Part shown: one piece after another, positions 52,913 to 60,452 of the stretch | Layout: each line of letters begins with the position of its first letter | Position numbering within the stretch: the stretch's first letter is position 1 | Origin: Candidatus Gastranaerophilales bacterium | Lineage (GTDB): Bacteria > Cyanobacteriota > Vampirovibrionia > Gastranaerophilales > Gastranaerophilaceae | Length of the DNA stretch: 64,000 bases | Assembly: GCA_947589425.1 (NCBI GenBank) | Contig: CANQAV010000001.1 | Location: 62,001 to 126,000, forward strand | Reading direction: 5' to 3' | Program-made: the position numbers and the translations under genes | The notes under the pieces: model-generated | The model's database searches: none | The model's input: only the letters and a program-made list of their open reading frames with translations | What the model was told of the DNA's origin: nothing

Positions 52913-53314
52913 ATGACAATAGCAAAAGCATTTGTAACGGGTATTGTTACCAAAGCTCCCGAAAAACGTTTTACACAAAACGATATGGCAATAGCGGGTT
53001 TTACAATTAATATTGACACAAATAACGAAACCCTGTTAAGAGTTATTGCCTTTGGTCAGCTGGCAGACACGATTTCAAACACAATCGGCGCAGGCGACAG
53101 TGTTGCAGTTGAAGGAAAACTTCAGGTTAATACCTATAAACTGCCAAACGGCAAAGACAAAAAAGTGTATGAAATTTCCGCAAATGCTGTTGAAAAAATG
53201 AATGCAAATACATCCAACCCGATTGCACATTCTCAAAATAATGAAAATCTTGTCACCTTCAATCAGGACGAAATTGCTCAAGATTTAATAGATGAAGACG
53301 AAATCCCGTTTTAG
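52913..53314 (+). CDS. ssb: single-stranded DNA-binding protein
   Basis: A 133-residue SSB with an OB fold (KAFVTGIVTKAPEKRFTQND, LLRVIAFGQLADTISNTI, GDSVAVEGKLQVNTYKLPNG) and the acidic C-terminal tip DEDEIPF used to recruit partner proteins. The start is ATG 52913, one base after the rpsF stop. The stop codon is the last normal-composition sequence before the repeat island. Confidence 0.94.
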   Translation: MTIAKAFVTGIVTKAPEKRFTQNDMAIAGFTINIDTNNETLLRVIAFGQLADTISNTIGAGDSVAVEGKLQVNTYKLPNGKDKKVYEISANAVEKMNANTSNPIAHSQNNENLVTFNQDEIAQDLIDEDEIPF

Positions 53315-54030
53315 AAAACCCGAGCAGGGTGAGTCTTAGTTCGCAGGGCGAACTTGACGAACGAATGCGAGGGCAAAGGTGTGTGGAGCACACGCACGGC
53401 AAGCGTGGAGCTTGACGGGCTTGTGCGTAATCCGTACCATGGCGACGTGGAAATCTCCGATTTCCTCAGGAGCAAACCCGAATGAAGCGAGCTTTAGTGC
53501 GACTGCACTTAGCGAGCAAAATGAGGGCACAAGAGTGCGAAGCCCGTGACGGCAGACCGTTGAGGTCTGGCGGACAGGGCGCAGACATTTCTATGCCGCC
53601 GTAGGATAATTGAGCAATGCGAAGCGACTTAGCGAAGCACTTGCGAGATACCCACAGGCGGAAAGCATGAGCCAAGTGAGTTTTAGTTCGCAGGGCAAAC
53701 TTAGCGAACGACGGCGAGGGCATAAGAGTGCGAAGCCCGTGACGGCAGACCGTTGAGGTCTGGCGGACAGGGCGCAGACATTTCTATGGCGACGTAGGAT
53801 GTTGAGCGTTTGAGCATCCAAGGGGTATAAAACACATGTTTTGTACCGGCAGCAGTCAGACCCTGAAACAAGTTCAGGGTGACAATGTAAGACAATGTAG
53901 GACAATTGAGGCTGGTGCGAATACAGGCGAAGCCGAGGTGAAGCAAACGGCTTGCGATGAATAAGACTATTGCGAAACCGAGCGAATACGAGGGCACAAC
54001 CCACACCTCACACAAACCATAAAAACATTA
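53315..54030. repeat. GC-rich composite repeat island within the rpsF-ssb-rpsR operon
   Basis: About 0.7 kb, visibly richer in G and C than its surroundings, with no credible gene. It contains direct repeats: an 84-bp block at 53523-53606 and 53716-53799, differing at a few bases; and GAGT.TTAGTTCGCAGGGC.AAC at 53331 and again at 53678. Inside each 84-bp block AGACC pairs with GGTCT. It looks like a cluster of dispersed intergenic repeats of the kind known from other bacteria. All six frames give Ser/Cys/Arg-rich nonsense typical of such DNA. Confidence 0.75.
53860..53880. repeat. REP-like palindrome
   Basis: ACCCTGAA (53860-53867) and TTCAGGGT (53873-53880) form a perfect 8-bp stem with the loop ACAAG. 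This CACCCTGAACTTGTTTCAGGGT-type palindrome recurs in intergenic regions of many unrelated bacteria and gives the familiar spurious translation HPELVSGS. Confidence 0.75.
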
Positions 54031-54079
54031 CTTAAAATAAACCAAGGTCGAAAAACTAGAAAAGGAAACAAAAAGCAAA

Positions 54080-54313
54080 ATGGCTAAAGATTTAAAAGAC
54101 ATAAAAAAGAAGAAAAATTGCTCATTCTGTAACGATAAAACAGAATCTTTAGATTTCAAAGACGTATCTAAATTGAAAAGATTTTTATCGGAATCAGGAA
54201 AAATTCTTCCCAGAAGAATAACGGGCACATGCGCAAAACATCAAAGAATGCTCTCTAATGCCGTTAAAAAAGCAAGAGAAGCAGGCTTAATGGGCTATGT
54301 ATTCGAAAACTAA
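54080..54313 (+). CDS. rpsR: 30S ribosomal protein S18
   Basis: A 77-residue S18: [61 protein letters not shown]. The CxxC at the N-terminus and later Cys match zinc-binding S18. It is cut off from ssb by ~0.77 kb, but an AAAGGAAA site near 54060 gives a normal start. It ends at a terminator. Confidence 0.95.
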   Translation: MAKDLKDIKKKKNCSFCNDKTESLDFKDVSKLKRFLSESGKILPRRITGTCAKHQRMLSNAVKKAREAGLMGYVFEN

Positions 54314-54327
54314 AAAACTTTAAAAAT

Positions 54328-54366
54328 AAAAAACACCTTTTTGATTAAGTTCAAAAGGTGTTTTTT
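54328..54366 (+). terminator. terminator of rpsR
   Basis: An A-rich stem around CACCTTTT/AAAAGGTG (54328-54341 with 54353-54366) followed by T residues. Confidence 0.8.
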
Positions 54367-54385
54367 GTGCTAATATAATTTTATT

Positions 54386-54727
54386 ATGTTAGCAATTGGC
54401 GTAGATATTGAAGATATTTCAAGGTTTAAAAACAAAAAGCCCGAGTTTTTGGAGCGAATTTTTACAAAACAGGAGCTTGACTATTGTTTTAAAAATAAAT
54501 ACCCCGAAAGACACTTGGCGGCAAGATTTTGCGCAAAAGAAGCGGTTATCAAAGCGCTGAGCGGTTTATATCAAAAAACTCTCCCGCTTAAGCAAATCGA
54601 AATATTAAAAAACAAAAATTCGGCACCCTATGTTAATATTCAAATTGAAGAGCTTCAAAAATATAAAATACATCTTTCAATATCTCACGAAAAAGAAAAA
54701 GCAATCGCATTTGTTACAGTGGAATAA
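54386..54727 (+). CDS. acpS: holo-[acyl-carrier-protein] synthase
   Basis: A 113-residue AcpS that transfers phosphopantetheine to ACP. The N-terminal GVDIEDISRFKNK, the FTKQELDYC segment, LAARFCAKEAVIKAL and LSISHEKEKAIAFV are the family motifs. TATAAT at 54374-54379 ends 6 bases before the ATG and there is no Shine-Dalgarno sequence, so it is likely leaderless. It is followed after 11 bases by a small hypothetical gene. Confidence 0.95.
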   Translation: MLAIGVDIEDISRFKNKKPEFLERIFTKQELDYCFKNKYPERHLAARFCAKEAVIKALSGLYQKTLPLKQIEILKNKNSAPYVNIQIEELQKYKIHLSISHEKEKAIAFVTVE

Positions 54728-54738
54728 AGGAGAAATAT

Positions 54739-54936
54739 ATGTTTAACGTATTTGTTAAGAAAAAAGGCGCATATAACGCAGATTTAATGGGCGAATATTC
54801 AAACATTAACGATGCGGTTAAGTTTGCAAACGACTTAAAAGAAAAAGATGAAACAATCTCATACACAATCGAAGAAACATCCGGTCATTTCGACAGTTAT
54901 GGCGAGCCTATTTCAACGGTTGTTAAAAGAGGTTAG
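54739..54936 (+). CDS. small conserved-looking hypothetical protein
   Basis: A 65-residue protein (MFNVFVKKKGAYNADLMGEY; SGHFDSYGEPISTVVKRG), unrecognised, probably a compact alpha/beta fold. A good AAAGGAG site and a downstream perfect palindromic terminator support it as a real gene co-transcribed with acpS. Confidence 0.65.
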   Translation: MFNVFVKKKGAYNADLMGEYSNINDAVKFANDLKEKDETISYTIEETSGHFDSYGEPISTVVKRG

Positions 54937-54950
54937 TCTTGAAGATATAA

Positions 54951-54980
54951 AAAACTGCGGTATTTAAATACCGCAGTTTT
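54951..54980. terminator. bidirectional terminator between the 65-residue gene and rpsA
   Basis: A perfect 30-bp palindrome starting AAAACTGCGGTATTT has T-rich ends on both strands and lies between convergent genes. Confidence 0.9.
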
Positions 54981-54995
54981 ATTATGCTTATTTTT

Positions 54996-56075
54996 TTATT
55001 CAGCGGCTTTTTCTTCTTTTATATCTTTCATTGAAAGACCGATTCTGTGTTCTTGAGGAGTGAATTTTTTGATTAAAACTTCAATTTCATCACCAAGAGC
55101 AAACATTGAATTTAAATTAACCTGACCGTCTGCAATTTCAGATGAAGGCAAAAGTGCTTCAACGCCCGGATAAATATTGATAAATGCGCCGAAAGAAGTA
55201 ATTTTATTAATTGTACCTTTAATAACATCTCCTTCTTTAAACTTGTCAACAATTTCATCCCAAGGATTTGCACCCATTCTTTTTAAAGATAATGAAATTC
55301 TCTTTAAATCTTCATCAATTTTAATAATTTTAACTTCAATTTTTTGACCGAGTTGAATAACATCGCTCGGATGTTTAATTCTTTCCCAGCTGATTTCAGA
55401 AATAGGAAGAAGTCCGTCGATACCGTTGATATCAACAAATGCACCAAAGTCAGCAATTCTTACAACTTCACCTTCAACAATCTGGTCAACCGCAAGACGT
55501 GAAATAATTTCGTCAGCAACCATTTCTCTCTGTTGAGTATAAACCTGTCTTTGAGAAAGAATAAGTTTATTTCTCTTTGGATCAGCTTCTAAAATTTTAA
55601 CTTCAATTTCCTGACCAACCTGCATTTCGGAAGGCGCACCCGTTCTTAATTGGCTGGAAGGAATGAAGCCTCTTAAACCTTCAATTTCGGCAATTAAACC
55701 GCCTTTAACGGATGAAACAACTTTTGCCATGCAATTTTCATTATTTGCCTTGATTTCGGTAAGCTTTTGCCAAGCTTGAGCGCAGGAAACTTTCTTCAAA
55801 GATAAAATTGCAACTTCATCATCTTCTTCATCTTTTACAATATAAAATTCTTTTTCATCCCAAAGTTTAATAATTTCATCATTATCCTTGTCGGGAAAAT
55901 TTGAAATTTCTCTGTTAGGTAAAAATGCTTCTGTTTTAGCACCGATATCAACAAGATATCCGTCCTTTTCTTTTTTTACCACAACGCCTTTTACAACGTC
56001 TGCAACATTGATTTTGTAAGTGTAAGAATTGAGCAATAAATCTTCAAATTCTTGATTTGTCATTGTTTCTGTCAT
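54996..56075 (-). CDS. rpsA: 30S ribosomal protein S1 (short form)
   Basis: A 359-residue S1 with four S1/OB repeats: VADVVKGVVVKKEKDGYLVD, ENCMAKVVSSVKGGLIAEIE, VDQIVEGEVVRIADFGAFVD and EGDVIKGTINKITSFGAFIN. Cyanobacterial-type S1 proteins are short like this, against the six repeats of Escherichia coli. In this genome, where several mRNAs seem to lack Shine-Dalgarno sites, S1 could matter for initiation (inference). It follows ispH by 13 bases, behind AAAGGAT. Confidence 0.93.
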   Translation of the reverse strand: MTETMTNQEFEDLLLNSYTYKINVADVVKGVVVKKEKDGYLVDIGAKTEAFLPNREISNFPDKDNDEIIKLWDEKEFYIVKDEEDDEVAILSLKKVSCAQAWQKLTEIKANNENCMAKVVSSVKGGLIAEIEGLRGFIPSSQLRTGAPSEMQVGQEIEVKILEADPKRNKLILSQRQVYTQQREMVADEIISRLAVDQIVEGEVVRIADFGAFVDINGIDGLLPISEISWERIKHPSDVIQLGQKIEVKIIKIDEDLKRISLSLKRMGANPWDEIVDKFKEGDVIKGTINKITSFGAFINIYPGVEALLPSSEIADGQVNLNSMFALGDEIEVLIKKFTPQEHRIGLSMKDIKEEKAAE

Positions 56076-56088
56076 TAATTTATCCTTT

Positions 56089-56964
56089 CTAATTTATATT
56101 TTCTATTTTTTTAATTACTTCATCAATAATTGAATCGGGAGTGGAAGCCCCCGCCGTTATTGAAATATTATTTGAACTTTTAATTAATTGTGAAAAATCA
56201 TCAAGCTCTCCCTGACCTTCAATATGAATTGTTTTTGTAATATTGCTTAAAAGCTGGGCAAGATGAGTTGTATTTGCGCTTTTTTTAGACCCAACAACAA
56301 CCATTAAATCCGAACTTTTGGCAAGCTCTTTTGCTTCATTTTGCCTAAGCGTTGTCGAAGGGCAAATCGTGTTTTCAACCCTTAAAATTTTTGTTATTGA
56401 AGAAAGATAATCAATTACATCAAAAAGATATTCTTTTGTTTGAGTTGTCTGCAATACAAGCCCCACTTTGGAAGCAGACTTAATTTTATCCTCAATTTCA
56501 TAAAGAACGTCCAAATTTTGTGCAACAAACACACAATCAGAATTCTTGGCATATTTTTGTGCGTTTGATGAAATTGCAATTACTTCAGGATGAGAGCTTT
56601 TTCCTAAAATTATAAGGAAATATCCTTCCTTTACAAGCTCAACCGCCTTATTTTGAGCCTTTTTCACGTCAAAACAGGTAAGGTCTGCAATTTCAAAACC
56701 TCTTTTTTTAATCTCTTCAAATACATCAATGCTTTCGCCGTGACTCCTGATTATACAAATACCTTCGCCATAAGAAGGCAGCTCGGTAATTGTTTCAATA
56801 CCCATCTGTTCAAGCTCGTGAATAACATGCGAATTATGAATTAATTCGCCTAAAACCGAAATTTTTGTTGACGGATTTTCTTTTTTTAATTTTTTTATGG
56901 TGTCAACTGCTCGCTTCACACCGTAGCAAAAGCCTGCATTTCTGGCTAAACGTATATTTTTAAT
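56089..56964 (-). CDS. ispH: 4-hydroxy-3-methylbut-2-enyl diphosphate reductase, apparent ATT start
   Basis: The last MEP-pathway enzyme, a 4Fe-4S protein making IPP and DMAPP. The Cys ligands are in NAGFCYGVKRAV, IADLTCFDVKKAQ and ENTICPSTTLRQ; the late ITAGASTPDSIID is diagnostic. The first GTG in frame (56919) would remove the first Cys ligand. Further upstream the frame contains no ATG, GTG or TTG before a TGA, but ATT at 56964 gives KNIRLARNAGFCYGV, the normal IspH N-terminus and length (291). AAAGGA is about 12 bases upstream. It is coupled to rpsA, a common neighbour. Confidence 0.93.
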   Translation of the reverse strand: MKNIRLARNAGFCYGVKRAVDTIKKLKKENPSTKISVLGELIHNSHVIHELEQMGIETITELPSYGEGICIIRSHGESIDVFEEIKKRGFEIADLTCFDVKKAQNKAVELVKEGYFLIILGKSSHPEVIAISSNAQKYAKNSDCVFVAQNLDVLYEIEDKIKSASKVGLVLQTTQTKEYLFDVIDYLSSITKILRVENTICPSTTLRQNEAKELAKSSDLMVVVGSKKSANTTHLAQLLSNITKTIHIEGQGELDDFSQLIKSSNNISITAGASTPDSIIDEVIKKIENIN

Positions 56965-57074
56965 GGTATTGGACCATCCTTTGCAATAAAGTCAATATTT
57001 CTGTATGAAATATTGCTAAATATATTTAAACATAAACATTTTTTTAGTACAATAGAAATATAACAAGGAGATTT

Positions 57075-57716
57075 ATGGATTATACAAACAAATCTTTAAA
57101 AGAGGAAATTCTATACTGGTCAAAAAGGCTTTACCAAAAAGACCTCTCACCCGCTCTAAGCGGAAATATTTCAATAAGAACGCCCGACGGAATTTTGATT
57201 TCCGCTTCAGGCACATGTTTGAACGATATGGATGAAAACGACATAGTTTTGATTGATTTAAACGGAAATTTAATTGAAGGTAATAAAAAACCTTCAAGCG
57301 AAAAAATAATGCACTGTGAAATATATTCAAAAAGAGATGACATAAAAGCAATAATCCACTCCCATTGCCCTTCAATTACCGCATTTGCGGTTGCTGACAC
57401 TGCGATTAACAAAGCAATATTACCCGATTTTATTGCAAACTATGATGAAATCCCCGTAGTTCCATACTATTGCCCTTCAAGCATTGAACTTGCAACTTCA
57501 ACGGGCGAATATTTTGAAAAATATGATGCCGTACTCTTAAAAAACCACGGCATTGTCTTGGGCGACAATTCTCTGCAAAACGCTTACTACAAGCTTGAAA
57601 TGCTAAAAGCATACACCGAAACCTACTTTGGCGCACAGGTCATAGGAAGCCTAAAAACTCTTAATAAAAAACAATCATTGGAAATAAAACAGCTGTATTC
57701 AAAAAATAGGAGATAA
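57075..57716 (+). CDS. class II aldolase/adducin-family protein
   Basis: A 213-residue zinc aldolase-like enzyme (FucA/AraD/MtnB superfamily). It has the N-terminal DLSPALSGNISIRTPDG, the acid Glu in KPSSEKIMHCEIY, the zinc His pair in AIIHSHCPSITAF and the third His in AVLLKNHGIVLGDN. The substrate may be a phosphorylated ketose or 5-methylthioribulose-1-phosphate (MtnB-like); it cannot be fixed from sequence. It is directly upstream of thiC (2-base gap). Confidence 0.85.
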   Translation: MDYTNKSLKEEILYWSKRLYQKDLSPALSGNISIRTPDGILISASGTCLNDMDENDIVLIDLNGNLIEGNKKPSSEKIMHCEIYSKRDDIKAIIHSHCPSITAFAVADTAINKAILPDFIANYDEIPVVPYYCPSSIELATSTGEYFEKYDAVLLKNHGIVLGDNSLQNAYYKLEMLKAYTETYFGAQVIGSLKTLNKKQSLEIKQLYSKNRR

Positions 57717-57718
57717 CA

Positions 57719-58993
57719 ATGAACACAACCCAAATCATTGAAGCACGCTCAGGTGCGGTAACGGACGAAATGTATGTTATAGCCCGCATGGAAGGCAAAG
57801 ACATTGAATATATAAGAGAAAAAGTTGCATCAGGCAGGGTTGTAATTCTAAAAAACAATCTGAGAACAAATTCAACACCAATTGCAATCGGCGAAGGTTT
57901 AAAAGTTAAAGTTAACGTAAATATCGGTACAACCAACAAAAAATCAACAATTGACGAAGAAATTGATAAAGTAAGAATATCGGAACAAGCAGGCGCAGAT
58001 GCTTTAATGGATTTATCCACCGGAAGCTATATAGATGACACGAGAACATCAATAATACAAACTTCACATCTTCCGGTAGGCACATGCCCAATTTACCAAA
58101 CAGGCAAAAATACTCTTGATAAACACAAAAATATTGCAAAATTGTCAAAAGAAAAAATGTTTTCAGATATTGAAAAACACTGTAAAGACGGCGTTGATTT
58201 TATAACGGTACACTGCGCACTCACAAGATTTGCACTTATGCAATTACAGCAGCAAAAAAGACTTATGGGAATTGTTTCAAAAGGCGGGGCAATGCTTGCC
58301 TGCTGGATGGAAGCAACAAGAAAAGAAAACCCCTTATATGAAAATTTTGATGAACTTTTGGATTTATTAAGGTCTTATGATGTTGTTCTTTCAATAGGAA
58401 GCGCATTAAGACCCGGCTGCACGCAAGATTCTTTTGACAGAGCACAAAGCGCCGAAACAATCGTTATGGGCGAACTCGTTAAAAGAGCAAGAGAAACAGG
58501 CGTCCAAGTTATGGTAGAAGGCGGAGGTCATATACCTCTGGACAAAATTATACCGACAGTAAAAACAATCAAAGAATATACCGATTTTGCTCCGTTATTT
58601 ATCCACGGCCCCATAGTATGCGACTGTGCAATCGGCTATGATCATATAACGGGTGCAATAGGCTCCTCTTTGGCGGCATACAGCGGAGCAAACTTTATAT
58701 GCTCATCAAGGCCCATGGAATGCCTTGAAAGCGCTACTACGGTACATATTAAAAACGGTATAACCGCCGCAAAAATTTCGGCACAAAGTGCAGATTTGGC
58801 ACAAGAAGAAGAAAACGCCGTAAAAAGAAACAAAGAAATTGCTATCGCAAAAACCGAATACGATTGGAAAAAACAAACCGAAAATTCAATTGACGCAACG
58901 GTTTTTGACGGCATCAGCCCCGCAAAAAAGAAAAAACCCTGCACAATGTGCGGTGCTTATTGCTCAATGAAATCCTTTAAAAAGGTTAATTAA
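57719..58993 (+). CDS. thiC: phosphomethylpyrimidine synthase
   Basis: A 424-residue radical-SAM ThiC that rearranges AIR to HMP-P, the pyrimidine of thiamine. ADALMDLSTGSYIDDTR, THLPVGTCPIYQ-type text, DFITVHCALT, GLRPGC-like IGSALRPGC, VMVEGGGHIPLDKI and GPIVCDCAIGYDHITGAIG are all family motifs. The cluster-binding CTMCGAYCSMK is at the C-terminus. It is the short form lacking the long N-terminal region of many ThiC. No TPP riboswitch was found upstream of the aldolase-thiC operon. Confidence 0.96.
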   Translation: MNTTQIIEARSGAVTDEMYVIARMEGKDIEYIREKVASGRVVILKNNLRTNSTPIAIGEGLKVKVNVNIGTTNKKSTIDEEIDKVRISEQAGADALMDLSTGSYIDDTRTSIIQTSHLPVGTCPIYQTGKNTLDKHKNIAKLSKEKMFSDIEKHCKDGVDFITVHCALTRFALMQLQQQKRLMGIVSKGGAMLACWMEATRKENPLYENFDELLDLLRSYDVVLSIGSALRPGCTQDSFDRAQSAETIVMGELVKRARETGVQVMVEGGGHIPLDKIIPTVKTIKEYTDFAPLFIHGPIVCDCAIGYDHITGAIGSSLAAYSGANFICSSRPMECLESATTVHIKNGITAAKISAQSADLAQEEENAVKRNKEIAIAKTEYDWKKQTENSIDATVFDGISPAKKKKPCTMCGAYCSMKSFKKVN

Positions 58994-58994
58994 A

Positions 58995-59023
58995 TTGACT
59001 GCAAAAATCTATTTTAATATAAT
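58995..59023 (+). promoter_or_regulatory. strong promoter with leaderless start
   Basis: TTGACT (58995-59000), a 17-base spacer and consensus TATAAT (59018-59023), followed by only 6 bases before ATG 59030. Transcription should begin at or next to the A of the ATG. Confidence 0.7.
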
Positions 59024-59029
59024 TATTTT

Positions 59030-59287
59030 ATGCAGCCACTTATTAGTACCGAAAATGTAGAAAAAGTTACCGAAGAAATCCTCTCCGACCTTTCAGGCTG
59101 GAGAAAAAAAATGATACACTACATTAAGGACGAAAACCCCGAATTAAATACCGCAATCATTGAGCTTACACAAAAAACACAACTTGACCCAAAAGCTCTT
59201 GCAACAGGGGCATATATGGCATATAAACTTCTTGAAAATGAAAACGGCGATTCGGACGAAGCCTCGTTTTATGATGAAGAAGAATAG
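59030..59287 (+). CDS. small acidic hypothetical protein
   Basis: An 85-residue, mostly helical protein with a very acidic C-terminus (GDSDEASFYDEEE). I recognise no family (STENVEKVTEEILSDLSGWR; LTQKTQLDPKALATGAYMAY). It has the clearest leaderless promoter in the window and is followed by the uridine kinase-like gene 37 bases on. Confidence 0.65.
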   Translation: MQPLISTENVEKVTEEILSDLSGWRKKMIHYIKDENPELNTAIIELTQKTQLDPKALATGAYMAYKLLENENGDSDEASFYDEEE

Positions 59288-59324
59288 TTTGGAAATTTAT
59301 AAAATCAGGTGTTAATATTAAATC

Positions 59325-60176
59325 ATGACTAATCTTAGTGAAAGCGAAATAGAACAAGCAAAACGGCTTGTTTCAATGTCTAAAATATCACAAATTTTAG
59401 AAAACATACGCGGTGTCATAGCTCGTGACAGAAAGCAAAAACAACCGCTTGTTCTAAGGGTTAACGAAGCTTTTATTTTCAATATAGCAAGAAAAGCAAT
59501 ACAAGAAAAAAACTCAACTTTTATAATGTCGATTGCGGGAGAATCGGCATCAGGCAAAACAACGCTAGTAAAAAACGCTTCAAAAGCCTGTTTAAAATCA
59601 GAAACAAACAATGTATACACCGTCATTTGCTGTGATGATTACTACAAAGATGCTTCCGATGAACTTAAAAAAGCGGGAAATTATGAAAATCTTTTTGAAT
59701 CGGGTTTTAGTTTTGATACTCCTGATGCAATCGACCTTAATTTAATGAAAGAACATTTAATTCAACTAAAATCGGGACACAAGATATATTCTCCCCAATA
59801 TAACTTTATAACTTGCGAAAGTCGAAAAAACTCCGTTTTAAAGACACCCGCAAAGTTAATTTTAAACGAAGGTTTATACGTATTAAACGAATCGCTGCGG
59901 GATATAATTGATGTAAAAATATATGTCTACACTCCGTTTGAAGTAATTAAAGAACGCTGGTTTGCAAGGGCTGCAAGCAGGGGAAAAACAGGTCTTGCCG
60001 CACAAATGCAATTCCATGACGTCAACCAAACGGCATTTCGCCACATTCGCCCGAGTATGGATACGGCGGATGTTGTAATTAACGGTATGACAACCCAAGA
60101 ATATATTGAAGACTTTATTCAAGAACTTATTGAAGCCATAACCTCGGTCACAAAAAACAACAATAATACGTTGTAA
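59325..60176 (+). CDS. uridine kinase/phosphoribulokinase-family P-loop kinase
   Basis: A 283-residue kinase. An N-terminal helical region of ~65 residues is followed by Walker A SIAGESASGKTTLVKNASK, then VICCDDYYKDASDELKKAG, FDTPDAIDLNLMKEHL, YSPQYNFITCES, LILNEGLYVLNESLRDIIDVKIYV and RWFARAASRGKTG, the order seen in uridine kinase and PRK proteins. It may phosphorylate uridine/cytidine or another small sugar compound; phosphoribulokinase in the Calvin cycle is less likely without RuBisCO evidence. Confidence 0.82.
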   Translation: MTNLSESEIEQAKRLVSMSKISQILENIRGVIARDRKQKQPLVLRVNEAFIFNIARKAIQEKNSTFIMSIAGESASGKTTLVKNASKACLKSETNNVYTVICCDDYYKDASDELKKAGNYENLFESGFSFDTPDAIDLNLMKEHLIQLKSGHKIYSPQYNFITCESRKNSVLKTPAKLILNEGLYVLNESLRDIIDVKIYVYTPFEVIKERWFARAASRGKTGLAAQMQFHDVNQTAFRHIRPSMDTADVVINGMTTQEYIEDFIQELIEAITSVTKNNNNTL

Positions 60177-60190
60177 TATATAAGCTTTTC

Positions 60191-60218
60191 TTGACAAAAG
60201 CTATTTATATATTATGAT
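60191..60218 (+). promoter_or_regulatory. promoter of tRNA-Gln
   Basis: Consensus TTGACA (60191-60196), a 16-base spacer and TATGAT (60213-60218), 13 bases upstream of the mature tRNA 5' end. Confidence 0.75.
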
Positions 60219-60231
60219 TATATTTGTCCAA

Positions 60232-60304
60232 TGGGGCGTCGCCAAGTGGTAAGGCACCTGGTTTTGGTCCAGGCATTTCGGAGGTTCGAGTCCTTCCGCC
60301 CCAG
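60232..60304 (+). tRNA. tRNA-Gln (TTG)
   Basis: A 73-base cloverleaf: acceptor TGGGGCG/CGCCCCA, D arm GCC..GGC, anticodon stem CCTGG/CCAGG with loop TTTTGGT (anticodon TTG), and T arm GGAGG..TCCTTC-type with TTCGAGT. CCA follows the discriminator G, so it is encoded, unlike in tRNA-Pro. It has its own promoter and terminator. It is a substrate for MnmA and, once charged with Glu, for GatCAB. Confidence 0.95.
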
Positions 60305-60307
60305 CCA

Positions 60308-60342
60308 AAAACGCATTTAAGTTTTTTGAATGCGTTTTTTTT
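60308..60342 (+). terminator. terminator of tRNA-Gln
   Basis: A 10-bp stem AAAACGCATT/AATGCGTTTT (60308-60317 with 60329-60338) followed by T residues. Confidence 0.85.
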
Positions 60343-60360
60343 GTTTAAATAATTTAAATA

Positions 60361-60402
60361 AAAAAATACACCCGCTGTTAAAAGTTAATAACGGGTGTAT
60401 TT
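60361..60402 (-). terminator. terminator of the Cys-repeat prepilin gene
   Basis: An 11-bp stem AAATACACCCG/CGGGTGTATTT (60364-60374 with 60392-60402), read on the minus strand into T-rich sequence. Confidence 0.75.
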
Positions 60403-60452
60403 ATTTGTTATGTCTTTATGTTACAAGCCGTTTTGCGACCTGTTTATTAGCT

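Noticed and set aside
53336-54015. Several 60-137 codon frames on the minus strand in the ssb-rpsR gap
   Set aside because: They overlap in different frames, follow the direct repeats and give the Ser/Arg/Cys-rich translations typical of dispersed intergenic repeats.
57000-57075. TPP riboswitch ahead of the aldolase-thiC operon
   Set aside because: The leader is too short and the conserved CUGAGA and ACCUGAUCUGGAU elements are absent.
59325-60176. Phosphoribulokinase of the Calvin cycle
   Set aside because: The P-loop kinase matches the broader uridine kinase/PRK superfamily; nothing else of carbon fixation is in the window.
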